DNA of 64,000 nt from NCBI RefSeq assembly GCF_014698045.1, contig NZ_JACJSE010000029.1, positions 1 through 64,000 on the forward strand. Direction: 5' to 3'. Below the pieces are notes generated by a model. That model did no database searches. It was not told where the DNA came from and saw nothing but the letters and a program-made list of their open reading frames with translations. The stretch comes from Aulosira sp. FACHB-615 (GTDB lineage Bacteria > Cyanobacteriota > Cyanobacteriia > Cyanobacteriales > Nostocaceae). Positions 35,164 to 43,123 of this stretch are shown piece after piece. The translations under genes and the position numbers were made by a program. How positions within the stretch are numbered: the first letter of the stretch is position 1; each line of letters opens with the position of its first letter.

Positions 35164-36153
35164 CTACCAACCAGTAGAAGTACTAACGTTCTCTTTCGTA
35201 ATCAACTTGGCGGGAATCAAAATATTGGGTGATGCGGGTTTTTTGCCGTTTAAAATATCGTTGCCAACTTGTACTGCGGTTGCTGTCATCCCTCTAGGAT
35301 TTTGAGTGGCGGTAGCAGCATATAGGCTATCGTTAGCAGCGATCGCTTCGATTGCTTCTGGCGCACCATCCACTCCCACTATGAAAAATTCTTTGCGTTT
35401 GGCTTGGTTGGCGGCTAAATCTACTCCCACGCCACTAGGATCGTTGATGGCAAAAACAGCATCAATTTTGGGGAAAGTTACCAGAATATCGCTCATCACT
35501 CTCAGTCCCCCATCCCGGCTACCTTCGGCGTTCTGGTCTTTAGAAAGAATTTTGATATCGGGATATTTGGCTAAGACTTTCAAGCAGCCATCAACTCGCT
35601 GAATTACAGAAGTGACTGGTGGCCCGTTGACTATGACTACATTACCTTTACCTTTGAGGCGATCGGCAATATATTGACAGCTGATTTCTCCGGCTTGCAC
35701 ATTATTGGTAGTGACGGTAGCATCTACCTCTGCGTCTACGCCTGTGTCTACCGCAATTACAATCTTGCCTGCTTTTCTGGCTTGGTCAACTGCTGGTCTA
35801 ATAGCTTTACTATCAGCCGCGTTGAGAATAATCATGTCAGTATTCGCCGCCACAAAATTTTCAATTTGATTAAATTGCTGATTCAAGTCATAGCCACTAG
35901 AAACAACAGTAACTCTGACATCATTACCGCCAATTTTCTTGGCTTCTTTCTCTGCACCCTGGGCCATGACAACAAAGAAAGGATTACTTAAATCGCCCAG
36001 GGTGACACCAACAGATCGTAATTTAGTGTTGTGTGTACTTATATCAGATACATTTTTTGCTTCAGTGTTGGGAGAAACATTGGTGCAGCTGACTAAAGTA
36101 CCACTGACAATACTTAATAAAGTCGCTGCGATTGTTTTCTTGTTCACATTCAC
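35164..36153 (-). CDS. frtA: Fructose-type ABC transporter substrate-binding lipoprotein
   Basis: This 329-aa periplasmic sugar-binding protein is of the RbsB type. An N-terminal signal with lipobox LVSC (Cys ~23) is followed by the family segments GVTLGDLSNPFFVVMAQGAEKEA, QFNQIENFVAANTDMIILNAAD, AVDTGVDAE and FAINDPSGVGVD (in parts). It delivers a monosaccharide to FrtB/FrtC. It is the first gene of the minus-strand operon, divergent from frtR, with two LacI-type operators 283-336 bp upstream. Fructose as substrate is inferred from synteny; ribose-type sugars are the alternative. Confidence 0.88.
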   Translation of the reverse strand: MNVNKKTIAATLLSIVSGTLVSCTNVSPNTEAKNVSDISTHNTKLRSVGVTLGDLSNPFFVVMAQGAEKEAKKIGGNDVRVTVVSSGYDLNQQFNQIENFVAANTDMIILNAADSKAIRPAVDQARKAGKIVIAVDTGVDAEVDATVTTNNVQAGEISCQYIADRLKGKGNVVIVNGPPVTSVIQRVDGCLKVLAKYPDIKILSKDQNAEGSRDGGLRVMSDILVTFPKIDAVFAINDPSGVGVDLAANQAKRKEFFIVGVDGAPEAIEAIAANDSLYAATATQNPRGMTATAVQVGNDILNGKKPASPNILIPAKLITKENVSTSTGW

Positions 36154-36435
36154 CTACATCCTAATAAAACAGTTTGTAAAACTCGAAATATGTGTAGAAA
36201 TGTTAATCTAACTGAGATCATCTTTTAATTTTGCCGCCTACCTCCTGTTTCCTGCGTTCTCCTAACGATAGATATTCGCTTCCCCTTTCCCAGAAGAGGC
36301 TTCAGGGGAGAGAGCAGGGTGCAGGGCGCAAAGGGTAAGAATCTGAAGACTTCCACCCATAATTCAAATTTCCGCAACATTTTCTCAATCAAGAAACTGT
36401 TGTGAAATCTGATGTTCTTAAGTTGTAAATTGATT

Positions 36436-36455
36436 TTATGCACAGGTGTGCATAA
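36436..36455. promoter_or_regulatory. LacI-type operator 1 (frt locus)
   Basis: TTATGCACAGGTGTGCATAA: 9-bp perfect arms around GG. It lies between the divergent frtA and frtR genes and is the likely site for FrtR. Confidence 0.7.
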
Positions 36456-36469
36456 CTGATGATTTTTAT

Positions 36470-36489
36470 TTTTGCACACCTGTGCATAA
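36470..36489. promoter_or_regulatory. LacI-type operator 2 (frt locus)
   Basis: TTTTGCACACCTGTGCATAA is the same palindrome in the opposite orientation (one arm base changed), with its centre 34 bp from operator 1. Confidence 0.7.
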
Positions 36490-36544
36490 AAAATGTGTTA
36501 ATTTTATTTAAGTTACTGAACCAGAATGCAAAATCCAGCCGCCA

Positions 36545-36715
36545 GTCCTGGATTTCTCTCTTGTGAGAAATCTAGGGGTGTGGGAGGTGTGGGAGGGGTG
36601 GGAGGTTTGGGAGGATGGAGAAGAAATCTTTCCCCCCACACTCCCCTCTCTTCCCTCTCTCCCCACACTTTCCACACCCGCTACCCATACGTGAGAAATT
36701 CGAGTTTGTCCTTCT
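36545..36715. repeat. Interspersed repeat upstream of frtR
   Basis: Contains GTGGGAGG/TGTGGGAGG units and GAGAAGAAATCTTTCCCCCC, shared with the flank of the 9-bp tandem repeat at 15955-15990. Two TGTGAGAAAT/CGTGAGAAAT motifs at its borders (36560, 36693) resemble family A MITE ends. Confidence 0.55.
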
Positions 36716-36735
36716 CATCTACAGCAGTGGTCAAT

Positions 36736-37800
36736 ATGAGTAAACGAAAGATTTCCATTGAAGATATTGCCCGCAAAGCAGGCGTTTCTCATTCCACAGT
36801 TTCACGCGCTTTACGAGACAGTCCATTAATTAGTGCCAAAGTACGGGAAGAAATCAAAAAACTAGCGCAGGAAATGAATTATGTGCCGAATGCGATCGCC
36901 CAAAGTTTACAAAATCAGCGCACTTATACTGTTGGGGTAATTGTTACATCCATCGCCGATCCCTTTTTTGGTGAACTAGTCGAAGGAATTGAACAAGTAG
37001 CCAGAAAAGCCGGCTTGAATGTGTTATTAAATGCGTCACATGGAAATTTTGACCAAGAAATAGCCGCTATTGAGAATTTCCACTACCGCCGAGTAGATGG
37101 AATTTTAGTTGCTGATTCCCGCGTTGGCAAACACTATAACCAGCAGTTAACGCAATTTACTGTGCCAACAGTTCTAATTAACATCGATACGGAAGATCAA
37201 CACGAAACCTTTAACTCCGTCGCCATCGACGATCGCTTAGGTGGCTGTGTAGCCGTAGAACATCTCCTAGATTTAGGACACACTCGAATCGGCTATTTAG
37301 GAGTAGGTGATGGTAGCAAAGCCGACCAACAACGCCTAGAAGGATATCAACTGGCGCTATCTCAAGCAGAGTTACCAGCAAATCAAGATTGGGTAGCAAT
37401 TCCCCAGCGAGACAGTCAAACAATCAGTGATTTTGATATCGGTAAACAACTCCTACCCCAATTAGTAGCAGCTGGCGTAACTGGCATTTTTTGCTACAAC
37501 GATATGGTTGCCGTTGGCGCTCTTTTGGCTTGTAAAGAATTAGGTATTTCCGTCCCACAAGATTTGAGCCTTGTGGGATTTGATAATATTGCGCTTGCCA
37601 GTTACATCACACCACCACTCACAACAGTCAGTCAGCGTATGGTAGAAATGGGCGAATTGGCTATGACTATGTTGCTTGACTTATTTGAAGAAAAAGCTGT
37701 AGACAATATTCTTCTATCGCCATTTTTAGTCAAACGGGGTAGTACTACCAAAGTCAGTCAAGCTAAAAAAATCAGTAATTATATTGAGGTAAAAATCTAA
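36736..37800 (+). CDS. frtR: LacI-family regulator of the sugar uptake locus
   Basis: A regulator of ~354 aa. The N-terminal helix-turn-helix is KISIEDIARKAGVSHSTVSRALRDSPLIS, the hinge is AIAQSLQNQRT, and a periplasmic-binding-type effector domain follows (TYTVGVIVTSIADPFFGELVEGIE). It is divergent from frtABC and very probably binds the two 20-bp palindromes at 36436-36489, as FrtR does for fructose uptake in A. variabilis. ATG 36736 is chosen because the domain starts there; a 70-codon in-frame extension upstream reads through a repeat (GVGGVGG) and is artefactual. Confidence 0.9.
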   Translation: MSKRKISIEDIARKAGVSHSTVSRALRDSPLISAKVREEIKKLAQEMNYVPNAIAQSLQNQRTYTVGVIVTSIADPFFGELVEGIEQVARKAGLNVLLNASHGNFDQEIAAIENFHYRRVDGILVADSRVGKHYNQQLTQFTVPTVLINIDTEDQHETFNSVAIDDRLGGCVAVEHLLDLGHTRIGYLGVGDGSKADQQRLEGYQLALSQAELPANQDWVAIPQRDSQTISDFDIGKQLLPQLVAAGVTGIFCYNDMVAVGALLACKELGISVPQDLSLVGFDNIALASYITPPLTTVSQRMVEMGELAMTMLLDLFEEKAVDNILLSPFLVKRGSTTKVSQAKKISNYIEVKI

Positions 37801-37807
37801 CTTGGTG

Positions 37808-37840
37808 GTAAAGTTTATAAGTATGTAACAAAAACTTTAC
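37808..37840 (+). terminator. Hairpin after frtR
   Basis: Perfect 9-bp arms GTAAAGTTT and AAACTTTAC with a 15-base loop, 8 bp after the frtR stop. Only a weak T tract (GGTTATTT) follows, so termination is uncertain. Confidence 0.4.
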
Positions 37841-37956
37841 GGTTATTTGTGAGCTGCTTTGATGATTTTTGTGCGTAATATCTTGTTCTGGCGATTTTTT
37901 ATATATCGACACATCTATGTAAAAACCGTAGAATATTTTTTTCTACTTCCTACTCG

Positions 37957-37981
37957 TGACAGGTGACAGGTGACAGGTAAC
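37957..37981. repeat. Heptanucleotide tandem repeat (TGACAGG)
   Basis: Three and a half TGACAGG units. Further on, 38010-38050 has CTCCTTGTCTTCCTTGTCTC-type 9-mers. Apart from the hairpins listed, 37801-38424 shows no gene I can support. Confidence 0.65.
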
Positions 37982-38072
37982 AGAGCAATTCTCAATGATT
38001 CACAAACATCTCTCTCCCTTATCTCCCCTCTCCTCCTTGTCTTCCTTGTCTCTGAGTTAAACCCCGTCTCTC

Positions 38073-38118
38073 AAAAAAAATTACCGGAGCAGTTAGATAT
38101 AAAACACCGCTCCGGTAA
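38073..38118 (-). terminator. Strong terminator for minus-strand transcription
   Basis: Perfect 10-bp arms TTACCGGAGC (38081-38090) and GCTCCGGTAA (38109-38118). On the minus strand the hairpin is followed by a run of eight T (38073-38080). It would end a transcript coming from the 78-aa gene at 38425-38661, with a ~300-nt 3' UTR, or from an unseen small RNA. Confidence 0.65.
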
Positions 38119-38424
38119 GTTAATTTAAATAAAATATTCACAGTCTTGGAAGTGGATTTACGCAACAACTTTTCTTGATAAATTCACTGTAGGCTATGAT
38201 TTCGTCAATGCTGCTGAGAAAAGTTGTTTAAATCAAACTTTAATGGTTCTGCAATGTTTATTTGCCAAGAAAAATAATAGAAGACTCTGGATCAGGGAAT
38301 ATTTGTAGTAAAAAACTAGAGACTATAGCTATAGCTTCAGTGAGGTGGGCGGTAGATTTTTCTGTGTCTAAGTTAAACATCCAAAAAATATACTCCCAAT
38401 CCAAAATCCGAAATCATAGACGGA

Positions 38425-38661
38425 TTAGTCATTGTCCCATTGTTCACGACCAATGAGGTCGCCAATGCGATCGCGCAATAGAAAATCGCATTTTTCCAAC
38501 TCACATTCAACGCACACCCACTCTCTTGCTGGGATGTATTGGCAGAGTGTATATATTGGCTGTTGTCGGCTAACCATCCCCTTCTGCACCAGTCGGCGTG
38601 CTTCGTCTTGGATTACATCTAGAGAGTAGTAATTGATAGAGGGCACCGTATTCACACTCAT
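38425..38661 (-). CDS. Small conserved cyanobacterial protein (probably DUF4327)
   Basis: This 78-aa soluble protein reads SINYYSLDVIQDEARRLV, QQPIYTLCQYIPAREWVCVE and FLLRDRIGDLIG in segments. I recall this pattern as the cyanobacterial DUF4327 family, function unknown. It has three cysteines (CQYI, CVEC, CDF) which could bind metal. It ends close to plus-strand noise but has its own downstream minus-strand terminator. No strong ribosome-binding site is evident before ATG 38661. Confidence 0.75.
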   Translation of the reverse strand: MSVNTVPSINYYSLDVIQDEARRLVQKGMVSRQQPIYTLCQYIPAREWVCVECELEKCDFLLRDRIGDLIGREQWDND

Positions 38662-39605
38662 GATTTGTTCTCACACATTTATACGTAGATAGTATTCCCA
38701 CTTATCATGGGAAACAAACATGACAGAGATTAGACTTGTAGCTAGGGTTTTGTATTTTGCTATACGGAACTTATTTCATTTTGACGCTACATCCCCTCAA
38801 ATTATCTAAAGAAATGTTGCAAAAGTCAACGTTTTCTGACATTTATCTTCCATATAGTTAATACAAAAAATCCCATTGTAGTGAAATTGACCTCTTGTAA
38901 AGGTTGTTTTATCTGCCTTAAAGAAGTTCTAAAGCTTCACTGCAACGGCCTTCAAGCATAATTCAGCAGACGGTCATAGTTCATACTGTAAATTTAGTTA
39001 TGTAATCAATCACCAGCAAGTCTAATTTAAAAATGCTGATGTAGGTTCATAGCTAAAATACCCGAAAAGTGTTTCGGTAAGAATTGAAGTATAAACTGTT
39101 GCAAAATATATGCGCTAACGTACACCACGAAAACTTGCACAGCCTCATATATTAATTATTTCTTAAAAAATAACTACAGTTGAGTTTGTTAATTACAGCA
39201 CTGTGGCAAGATTTATGGCTGTAATTCGCGCACTAATGATTGGGTTTAAGGGTGTGGGGCTTCGCCGTGAGCCTCAGCCGAACGGTGTAAGGGTTTTGAA
39301 CAGTACAGGACTTACGCACCAAGATTGTCTATAAAGATTGGGTGTAAGGGTGTAAGGGTGTCTGGCGTAAGGGTTTTAGATACATACACCCCCAAACCCC
39401 TGTACCCCTACACCCTCGCCAAAACCCTTGATTTTTCGTCTTACTGCATCAGAAATAAGATAGAGACTTGAACCCAAAAAGATGAATTTTTATTGAGTTA
39501 TTAATTTTCGCTGACGGAAAATTCCTGGCAGTCAAAATATATTGAGATTTGTAACAAGCTTGAAATTTCAGTTTTTTCACCACCTGAGTAACGGCAAAAG
39601 AAAGA
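38662..39605. other. Long intergenic region with repeats
   Basis: The stretch to 39240 is AT-rich and shows no gene. 39240-39425 holds GGGTGTAAGGGTT-type repeats in both orientations (GTGTAAGGG / CCCTACACC) and a lone AGGACTTACGCA end (39307), matching one terminus of MITE family D. No open frame with a start signal was found. Confidence 0.5.
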
Positions 39606-39989
39606 TTAAGGCATAAATCGATCTAAAGCCGCTTTTAACTGCTCAATTTCAACATCTATATTGCCATCTTGTGCTGCTCTGGCAATACATTCAGTCAAGT
39701 GTTCATCTAAGACAATGCGGGCGACTCGATCTAATGCGCCTCTAACTGCGGCAATCTGCAATAATACATCAGGACAAGGACTGCTTTGTTGCACCATTGT
39801 TTTAATACCGCGAATATGTCCTTCTATGCGTGACAACCGATTCACAATTTTGCGTAAAGACTCTTCACTATGAACATGAGAATGATGGGACTCTCCATGC
39901 TCATGATGATCTATATCGTGGGAGTGGAAGTTTTCGGTTGACTGAGAGATAGGCAAGGATTCTGACTTTAATCGGTTTGATCCATTCAT
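39606..39989 (-). CDS. CsoR/RcnR-family metal sensor, InrS-like
   Basis: This 127-aa repressor has a His-rich N-terminal tail (SHDIDHHEHGESHHSHVH) and the DUF156 core: RLSRIEGHIRGIKTM, SSPCPDVLLQIAAVRGALDRVA, and DEHLTECIARA. The metal ligands Cys (CPD), His and Cys (HLTEC) of the Cu/Ni-sensing group are present. The His-rich tail and the Cys/His set resemble Synechocystis InrS, a Ni(II) sensor that controls an exporter, so nickel is more likely than copper. No metal exporter gene is adjacent in this window, and no G-tract operator could be firmly assigned upstream. Confidence 0.85.
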   Translation of the reverse strand: MNGSNRLKSESLPISQSTENFHSHDIDHHEHGESHHSHVHSEESLRKIVNRLSRIEGHIRGIKTMVQQSSPCPDVLLQIAAVRGALDRVARIVLDEHLTECIARAAQDGNIDVEIEQLKAALDRFMP

Positions 39990-40181
39990 GGTATTGAAGC
40001 ACTGGCAGTACTAAGATCCTAGCCTAGAGGGGTGAGTAGGTGTTATTTCTATTTACTCTGAGGCGCGATCGCAGTATTAGTTACTTGGTCAGGTATAACT
40101 TTCAGTTGAGCGATCGCTTTTTCCAGTAGTTCAATTATCCATCTTTCATATAAGTCTTTATTTTTTAAGATATGTAAACTA

Positions 40182-40556
40182 TTATAAGGTTTCCAAAAAG
40201 CTCAAAAGGTCTGCCATTTCTTGAGGACTAGGCTGAAATTTTGGCATAGGCGGCGTTTCACCGCTAATCACTTGGTGAATCAACTTATAAGGAGATTTAC
40301 GTTTAGAAACAGCTTGTAAACTGGGGCCGACTCGCCCATCTGCTTGCCAACCATGACAACCAGCACAGTTAATTTGAAAGATTGCATTTCCCTGAACTGT
40401 GTCTCCAGCCAAGGAAAGAACGGTTTTAACGTAGGGGTCTGAGGCTTGTACCATTTGAACACCAAAGATGCCCAAAGGGATTGATAGCAGTATCGCTAGA
40501 GCTAATAAGACGATACGCTGCATCAGAAGTTCAGGTTTGGTAATCTGGTTATCCAA
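40182..40556 (-). CDS. cytM: Cytochrome c, CytM-like
   Basis: This 124-aa monoheme cytochrome has an N-terminal membrane anchor or uncleaved signal (IVLLALAILLSIPLGIFGVQMV), the heme site CAGCH near residue 64, and the C-terminal PPMPKFQPSPQEMADLLSFLETL with the axial Met. The segment VSKRKSPYKLIHQVISG is the pattern I associate with CytM, a cyanobacterial cytochrome that curbs respiration and photosynthesis under mixotrophic or stress conditions. It is divergent from petG, 207 bp away, which suits an electron-transport role. An internal Met (residue 12) is a possible alternative start. Confidence 0.82.
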   Translation of the reverse strand: MDNQITKPELLMQRIVLLALAILLSIPLGIFGVQMVQASDPYVKTVLSLAGDTVQGNAIFQINCAGCHGWQADGRVGPSLQAVSKRKSPYKLIHQVISGETPPMPKFQPSPQEMADLLSFLETL

Positions 40557-40763
40557 AAGGTTTGCTGTGAAAGTGTAAGGTTATAAAATTTTTCATTTCC
40601 TACACATAGCTTAAAAGTTCTTGATTTGTACCGCAAGCACAGGTGACTATTTTCTTACAAGCGGGTATAGCTCAAAAACACTGCTGCAAGCGGGATTCGC
40701 CGTAATTTGGTAAAATCAAAAACGGGATATAAATCGTTAATAATTGCAAACAGGAGATTTAAA

Positions 40764-40877
40764 GTGGTTGAACCCCTGCTTTCTGGTATTGTGCTTGGTC
40801 TAATTGTTGTAACTCTCGCTGGTTTATTCTACGCTGCATACAAACAATACAAGCGTCCCAACGAGTTGGGTGGTTGA
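40764..40877 (+). CDS. petG: Cytochrome b6f complex subunit PetG
   Basis: A 37-aa single-helix protein: MVEPLLSGIV, LGLIVVTLAGLFYAAY, then KQYKRPNELGG. This is the complete PetG sequence pattern. It is a structural subunit needed for assembly and stability of the thylakoid cytochrome b6f complex. The start is GTG 40764, preceded by AGGAG at 40752-40756. It lies alone, divergent from cytM, and is too short for routine gene prediction. Confidence 0.93.
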   Translation: MVEPLLSGIVLGLIVVTLAGLFYAAYKQYKRPNELGG

Positions 40878-40956
40878 TATAGCAGGGGACAGGTAACAGG
40901 GTTATAAACCTTGCGGGGTCTATGTTTTCTCATCTGTTGCTGTCCTAAGCTATCAA

Positions 40957-41074
40957 GGCGAATAGAATTCGCAGCTACACAAACTAAGTCCGTTTATACG
41001 GAAGAACAAGAAAATCAAAGACTATAAACCTATATATGCGGTTTTTGTCGGTGTAGCTGCGGTTTCTAACCGCC
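40957..41074. mobile_element. MITE-like element, family E (GCAGCTACAC ends)
   Basis: 118-bp element with 24-bp imperfect inverted ends (20 of 24 match): GGCGaaTAGAAttCGCAGCTACAC reading in from 40957 and the complement of 41051-41074. Perfect inner part CGCAGCTACAC / GTGTAGCTGCG. The interior is non-coding. It lies between petG and the toxin gene. Confidence 0.65.
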
Positions 41075-41108
41075 CATTTTGAGGAAATTTAACTTACTAC
41101 AAAATTTA

Positions 41109-41423
41109 CTATTGTTCCAAAATCCTTTCAATATTGCGCCCAGCATAGAGAAGTCGCACAATTTCGATGCTATCCTCCCGCTCAAAATAAAAAATTAGGT
41201 ATCTCTTAAAACCCTTCACTGGCCATTTACGTAACCCTTGCAAACTTGGATTATCCAATAAACATAAGCTACCAATTCCAGGCATACGTGACAACTGAGC
41301 AAAGGTCTGACGTGCAGAGTCAAAAAATTGTAATGCAGCTTCTGAGTTTTCTAGCGCAATGTAAGCAAAGTGTTCATCAATATCTAAGCTTGCTTTAGGT
41401 GTAACAACAATACGTCTTGTCAT
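41109..41423 (-). CDS. parE: ParE/RelE-superfamily toxin
   Basis: This 104-aa protein has the ParE pattern: VVTPKASLDIDEHFAYIALEN, FFDSARQTFAQLSRMPGIGS, KGFKRYLIFYF and IVRLLYAGRNIERIL (segments). ParE toxins poison DNA gyrase; RelE relatives cut mRNA. It is the second gene of a toxin-antitoxin operon, overlapping the antitoxin stop by 1 bp (TAATG). The length and the C-terminal GRNIERIL are normal, so it looks functional. Confidence 0.88.
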   Translation of the reverse strand: MTRRIVVTPKASLDIDEHFAYIALENSEAALQFFDSARQTFAQLSRMPGIGSLCLLDNPSLQGLRKWPVKGFKRYLIFYFEREDSIEIVRLLYAGRNIERILEQ

Positions 41424-41677
41424 TACTGCTTTTGATGTAGTTGTTCAACTAATCTGGCGCGTTTTTGTTCCCACCACTCGTCTGTTATTTCCACAACTTC
41501 TCCACTTTCAATACCTTCGATTAGCATTGATTCTAAATTTTTCTGGGCAATTCGCTCTTGTTCTTGACGGATGAGATGATTAATGTATTCATTGGTATTA
41601 GCGTAGCCACCAGTCACAACCTGTTGCTCTAGAAATTCTTGCAATTGCTCAGGAAGCGAAATATTAAGTTTGAACAT
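41423..41677 (-). CDS. parD: ParD-family antitoxin
   Basis: This ~84-aa protein has an N-terminal ribbon-helix-helix domain (FKLNISLPEQLQEFLEQQV, YANTNEYINHLIRQEQER) and an acidic C-terminal tail that would wrap the toxin. It neutralises ParE and represses the operon. ATG 41677 is chosen because AGGTGG lies 6 bases upstream and the DNA-binding domain starts there; a further in-frame start upstream (41749) would run across the operator palindrome. Confidence 0.87.
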   Translation of the reverse strand: MFKLNISLPEQLQEFLEQQVVTGGYANTNEYINHLIRQEQERIAQKNLESMLIEGIESGEVVEITDEWWEQKRARLVEQLHQKQ

Positions 41678-41704
41678 GAGCAACCACCTTCTGCATTTAT
41701 CGCC

Positions 41705-41733
41705 ACACAGTTCATAACTATTATGAACTGTGT
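41705..41733. promoter_or_regulatory. Operator palindrome of the ParDE operon
   Basis: Perfect 13-bp arms ACACAGTTCATAA and TTATGAACTGTGT around CTA, 28 bp upstream of the parD start. A typical autoregulatory site for ribbon-helix-helix antitoxins. Confidence 0.7.
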
Positions 41734-41777
41734 TACTTGAGTTATGCAAAAAGTTTCTTTGCTTTGGGGGTGTCAGT

Positions 41778-42344
41778 TCACGGTTCGTTAATCACATCAG
41801 AGTCGATAACTCTGTAGAAAGTTAAGGCGGTGTTACCGTAAACTTTTTGGCGAGAGATTTCCCAATTGGGTATTACTGGCGGTGTCCAGCCTTGGGGGTT
41901 GTGTTCTGCGGCGATTTCACCCTTGGCATCTAATAAATTATAGTTAGCGATCGCTTCTAGCACAGGTTGATATAATCCACTAGCATAAGGTGGATCGAAA
42001 TAAATTCTGTCAAACTGTTTTCCTGACAACATTTTTAACTGCTGAATTACATCACCACGTAATAGTTGCCATTGTTGTTCATTGCTGGCTAATTGCTGCC
42101 AATTTTCTTGAATAATTGCACAGGCTCGGCTTGATTGTTCAATTCCTACTACCAAGCTGGCTCCTCTACACAAAGCCTCTGCTCCCATTGAACCACTACC
42201 CGCGCACAAATCTAGCCAGCGACAACCAACAATTTCGCCTTGCCAAATATTAAAAACAGCTTCTCTTACCCGTGCGCTTGTGGGTCTGGTTTCTTTCCCT
42301 GGTAAAGTTTTAATTGGACGTTTGCCGTAAATTCTCAAACTCAT
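41778..42344 (-). CDS. rsmD: 16S rRNA (guanine966-N2)-methyltransferase
   Basis: This 188-aa SAM-dependent methyltransferase modifies m2G966 of 16S rRNA. The N-terminal MSLRIYGKRPIKTLPGKETRPTSARVREAVFNIW is diagnostic (in segments). It is followed by LDLCAGSGSMGAEALCRGA (SAM site) and the catalytic FDPPY near residue 117. The length is normal. It lies 85 bp after hisH on the same strand, with tandem repeats between. Confidence 0.92.
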   Translation of the reverse strand: MSLRIYGKRPIKTLPGKETRPTSARVREAVFNIWQGEIVGCRWLDLCAGSGSMGAEALCRGASLVVGIEQSSRACAIIQENWQQLASNEQQWQLLRGDVIQQLKMLSGKQFDRIYFDPPYASGLYQPVLEAIANYNLLDAKGEIAAEHNPQGWTPPVIPNWEISRQKVYGNTALTFYRVIDSDVINEP

Positions 42345-42351
42345 GATTATT

Positions 42352-42427
42352 GGTCATTGGTCATTGGTCACTGGTCATTCAACATTTGCCAAGGACAAAT
42401 GACAAATCACAAATGACAAATCACAAA
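42352..42427. repeat. Short tandem repeats between hisH and rsmD
   Basis: TTGGTCA units (42352-42380) then two AAATGACAAATCAC units (42406-42428), an STRR-type spacer like the one at 15465-15537. Confidence 0.65.
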
Positions 42428-42429
42428 CC

Positions 42430-43065
42430 CTATGCTGCAATTTGTTCACGCACTTGAGAAACAAAATTAGATAGGATTTGCAATCCTATATTAGAGGATT
42501 TTTCGGGGTGAAACTGCACTGCCATGAGATTTTCTTTGGCAATGGCGGCTGTGATAGTTTGAGTACCGTGAGTAACAGTTGCAGCCCGGACTTGCGGATC
42601 TGTTGGGTCAACATAATAAGAATGCACAAAATAAACCCAAGGGTTAGCGGGCAAATGTTCCCATAAAATGCTTTTTGCTTGGGTTAATTCAAGTTGGTTC
42701 CAACCCATGTGAGGAATAGTAATTCCTGGTTCATGCTGAAAGCGGCGGACTTTTCCTTTGATAATTCCTAGCCCTGGTTGAGTTCCTTCCGCACTTGATT
42801 CAAATAAAATTTGCAATCCTAAACAAATTCCTAAGAAGGGTTTGCCAGATGATATCGCATCTTTTATGGGTTGTTCTAAATTCCGTTCTCTTAAATGTTG
42901 CACTGCGGGATCAAATGCACCAACTCCTGGCAATACTACAGCATCCGCCAATGATATCTCTTTAGCAGAATCTGTAATCTTGGGAGTTGCCCCAGCTTTT
43001 TCTATGCCTTTACAGACTGAGTGCAAATTTCCCATGTCGTAATCTACGACTGCAATAACTGGCAT
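42430..43065 (-). CDS. hisH: Imidazole glycerol phosphate synthase glutaminase subunit
   Basis: This 211-aa class I glutamine amidotransferase supplies ammonia to HisF for the fifth step of histidine synthesis. It starts VIAVVDYDMGNLHSV; the catalytic Cys is in FLGICLGLQILFE (~residue 82) and the His/Glu pair is in VQFHPEKSS (~residue 189). The length is normal. hisF is not adjacent, as is common in cyanobacteria where his genes are scattered. Confidence 0.94.
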   Translation of the reverse strand: MPVIAVVDYDMGNLHSVCKGIEKAGATPKITDSAKEISLADAVVLPGVGAFDPAVQHLRERNLEQPIKDAISSGKPFLGICLGLQILFESSAEGTQPGLGIIKGKVRRFQHEPGITIPHMGWNQLELTQAKSILWEHLPANPWVYFVHSYYVDPTDPQVRAATVTHGTQTITAAIAKENLMAVQFHPEKSSNIGLQILSNFVSQVREQIAA

Positions 43066-43123
43066 TGACCTGCTCCTTGTAAATTTATTATGGAGGGTTT
43101 TTCTATTCTAAATAATAATTCTA

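Noticed and set aside
36526..36735. 70-codon N-terminal extension of the LacI regulator
   Set aside because: Glycine/valine repeat from an interspersed element; the helix-turn-helix domain starts right at the ATG 36736.
39990..40181. Possible CsoR/InrS operator (TAGAGGGGTGAG region near 40025)
   Set aside because: No symmetric G-tract/C-tract pair of the known operator type could be recognised.
41423..41749. Longer antitoxin start at 41749
   Set aside because: The extension is translated across the perfect operator palindrome and is not antitoxin-like.
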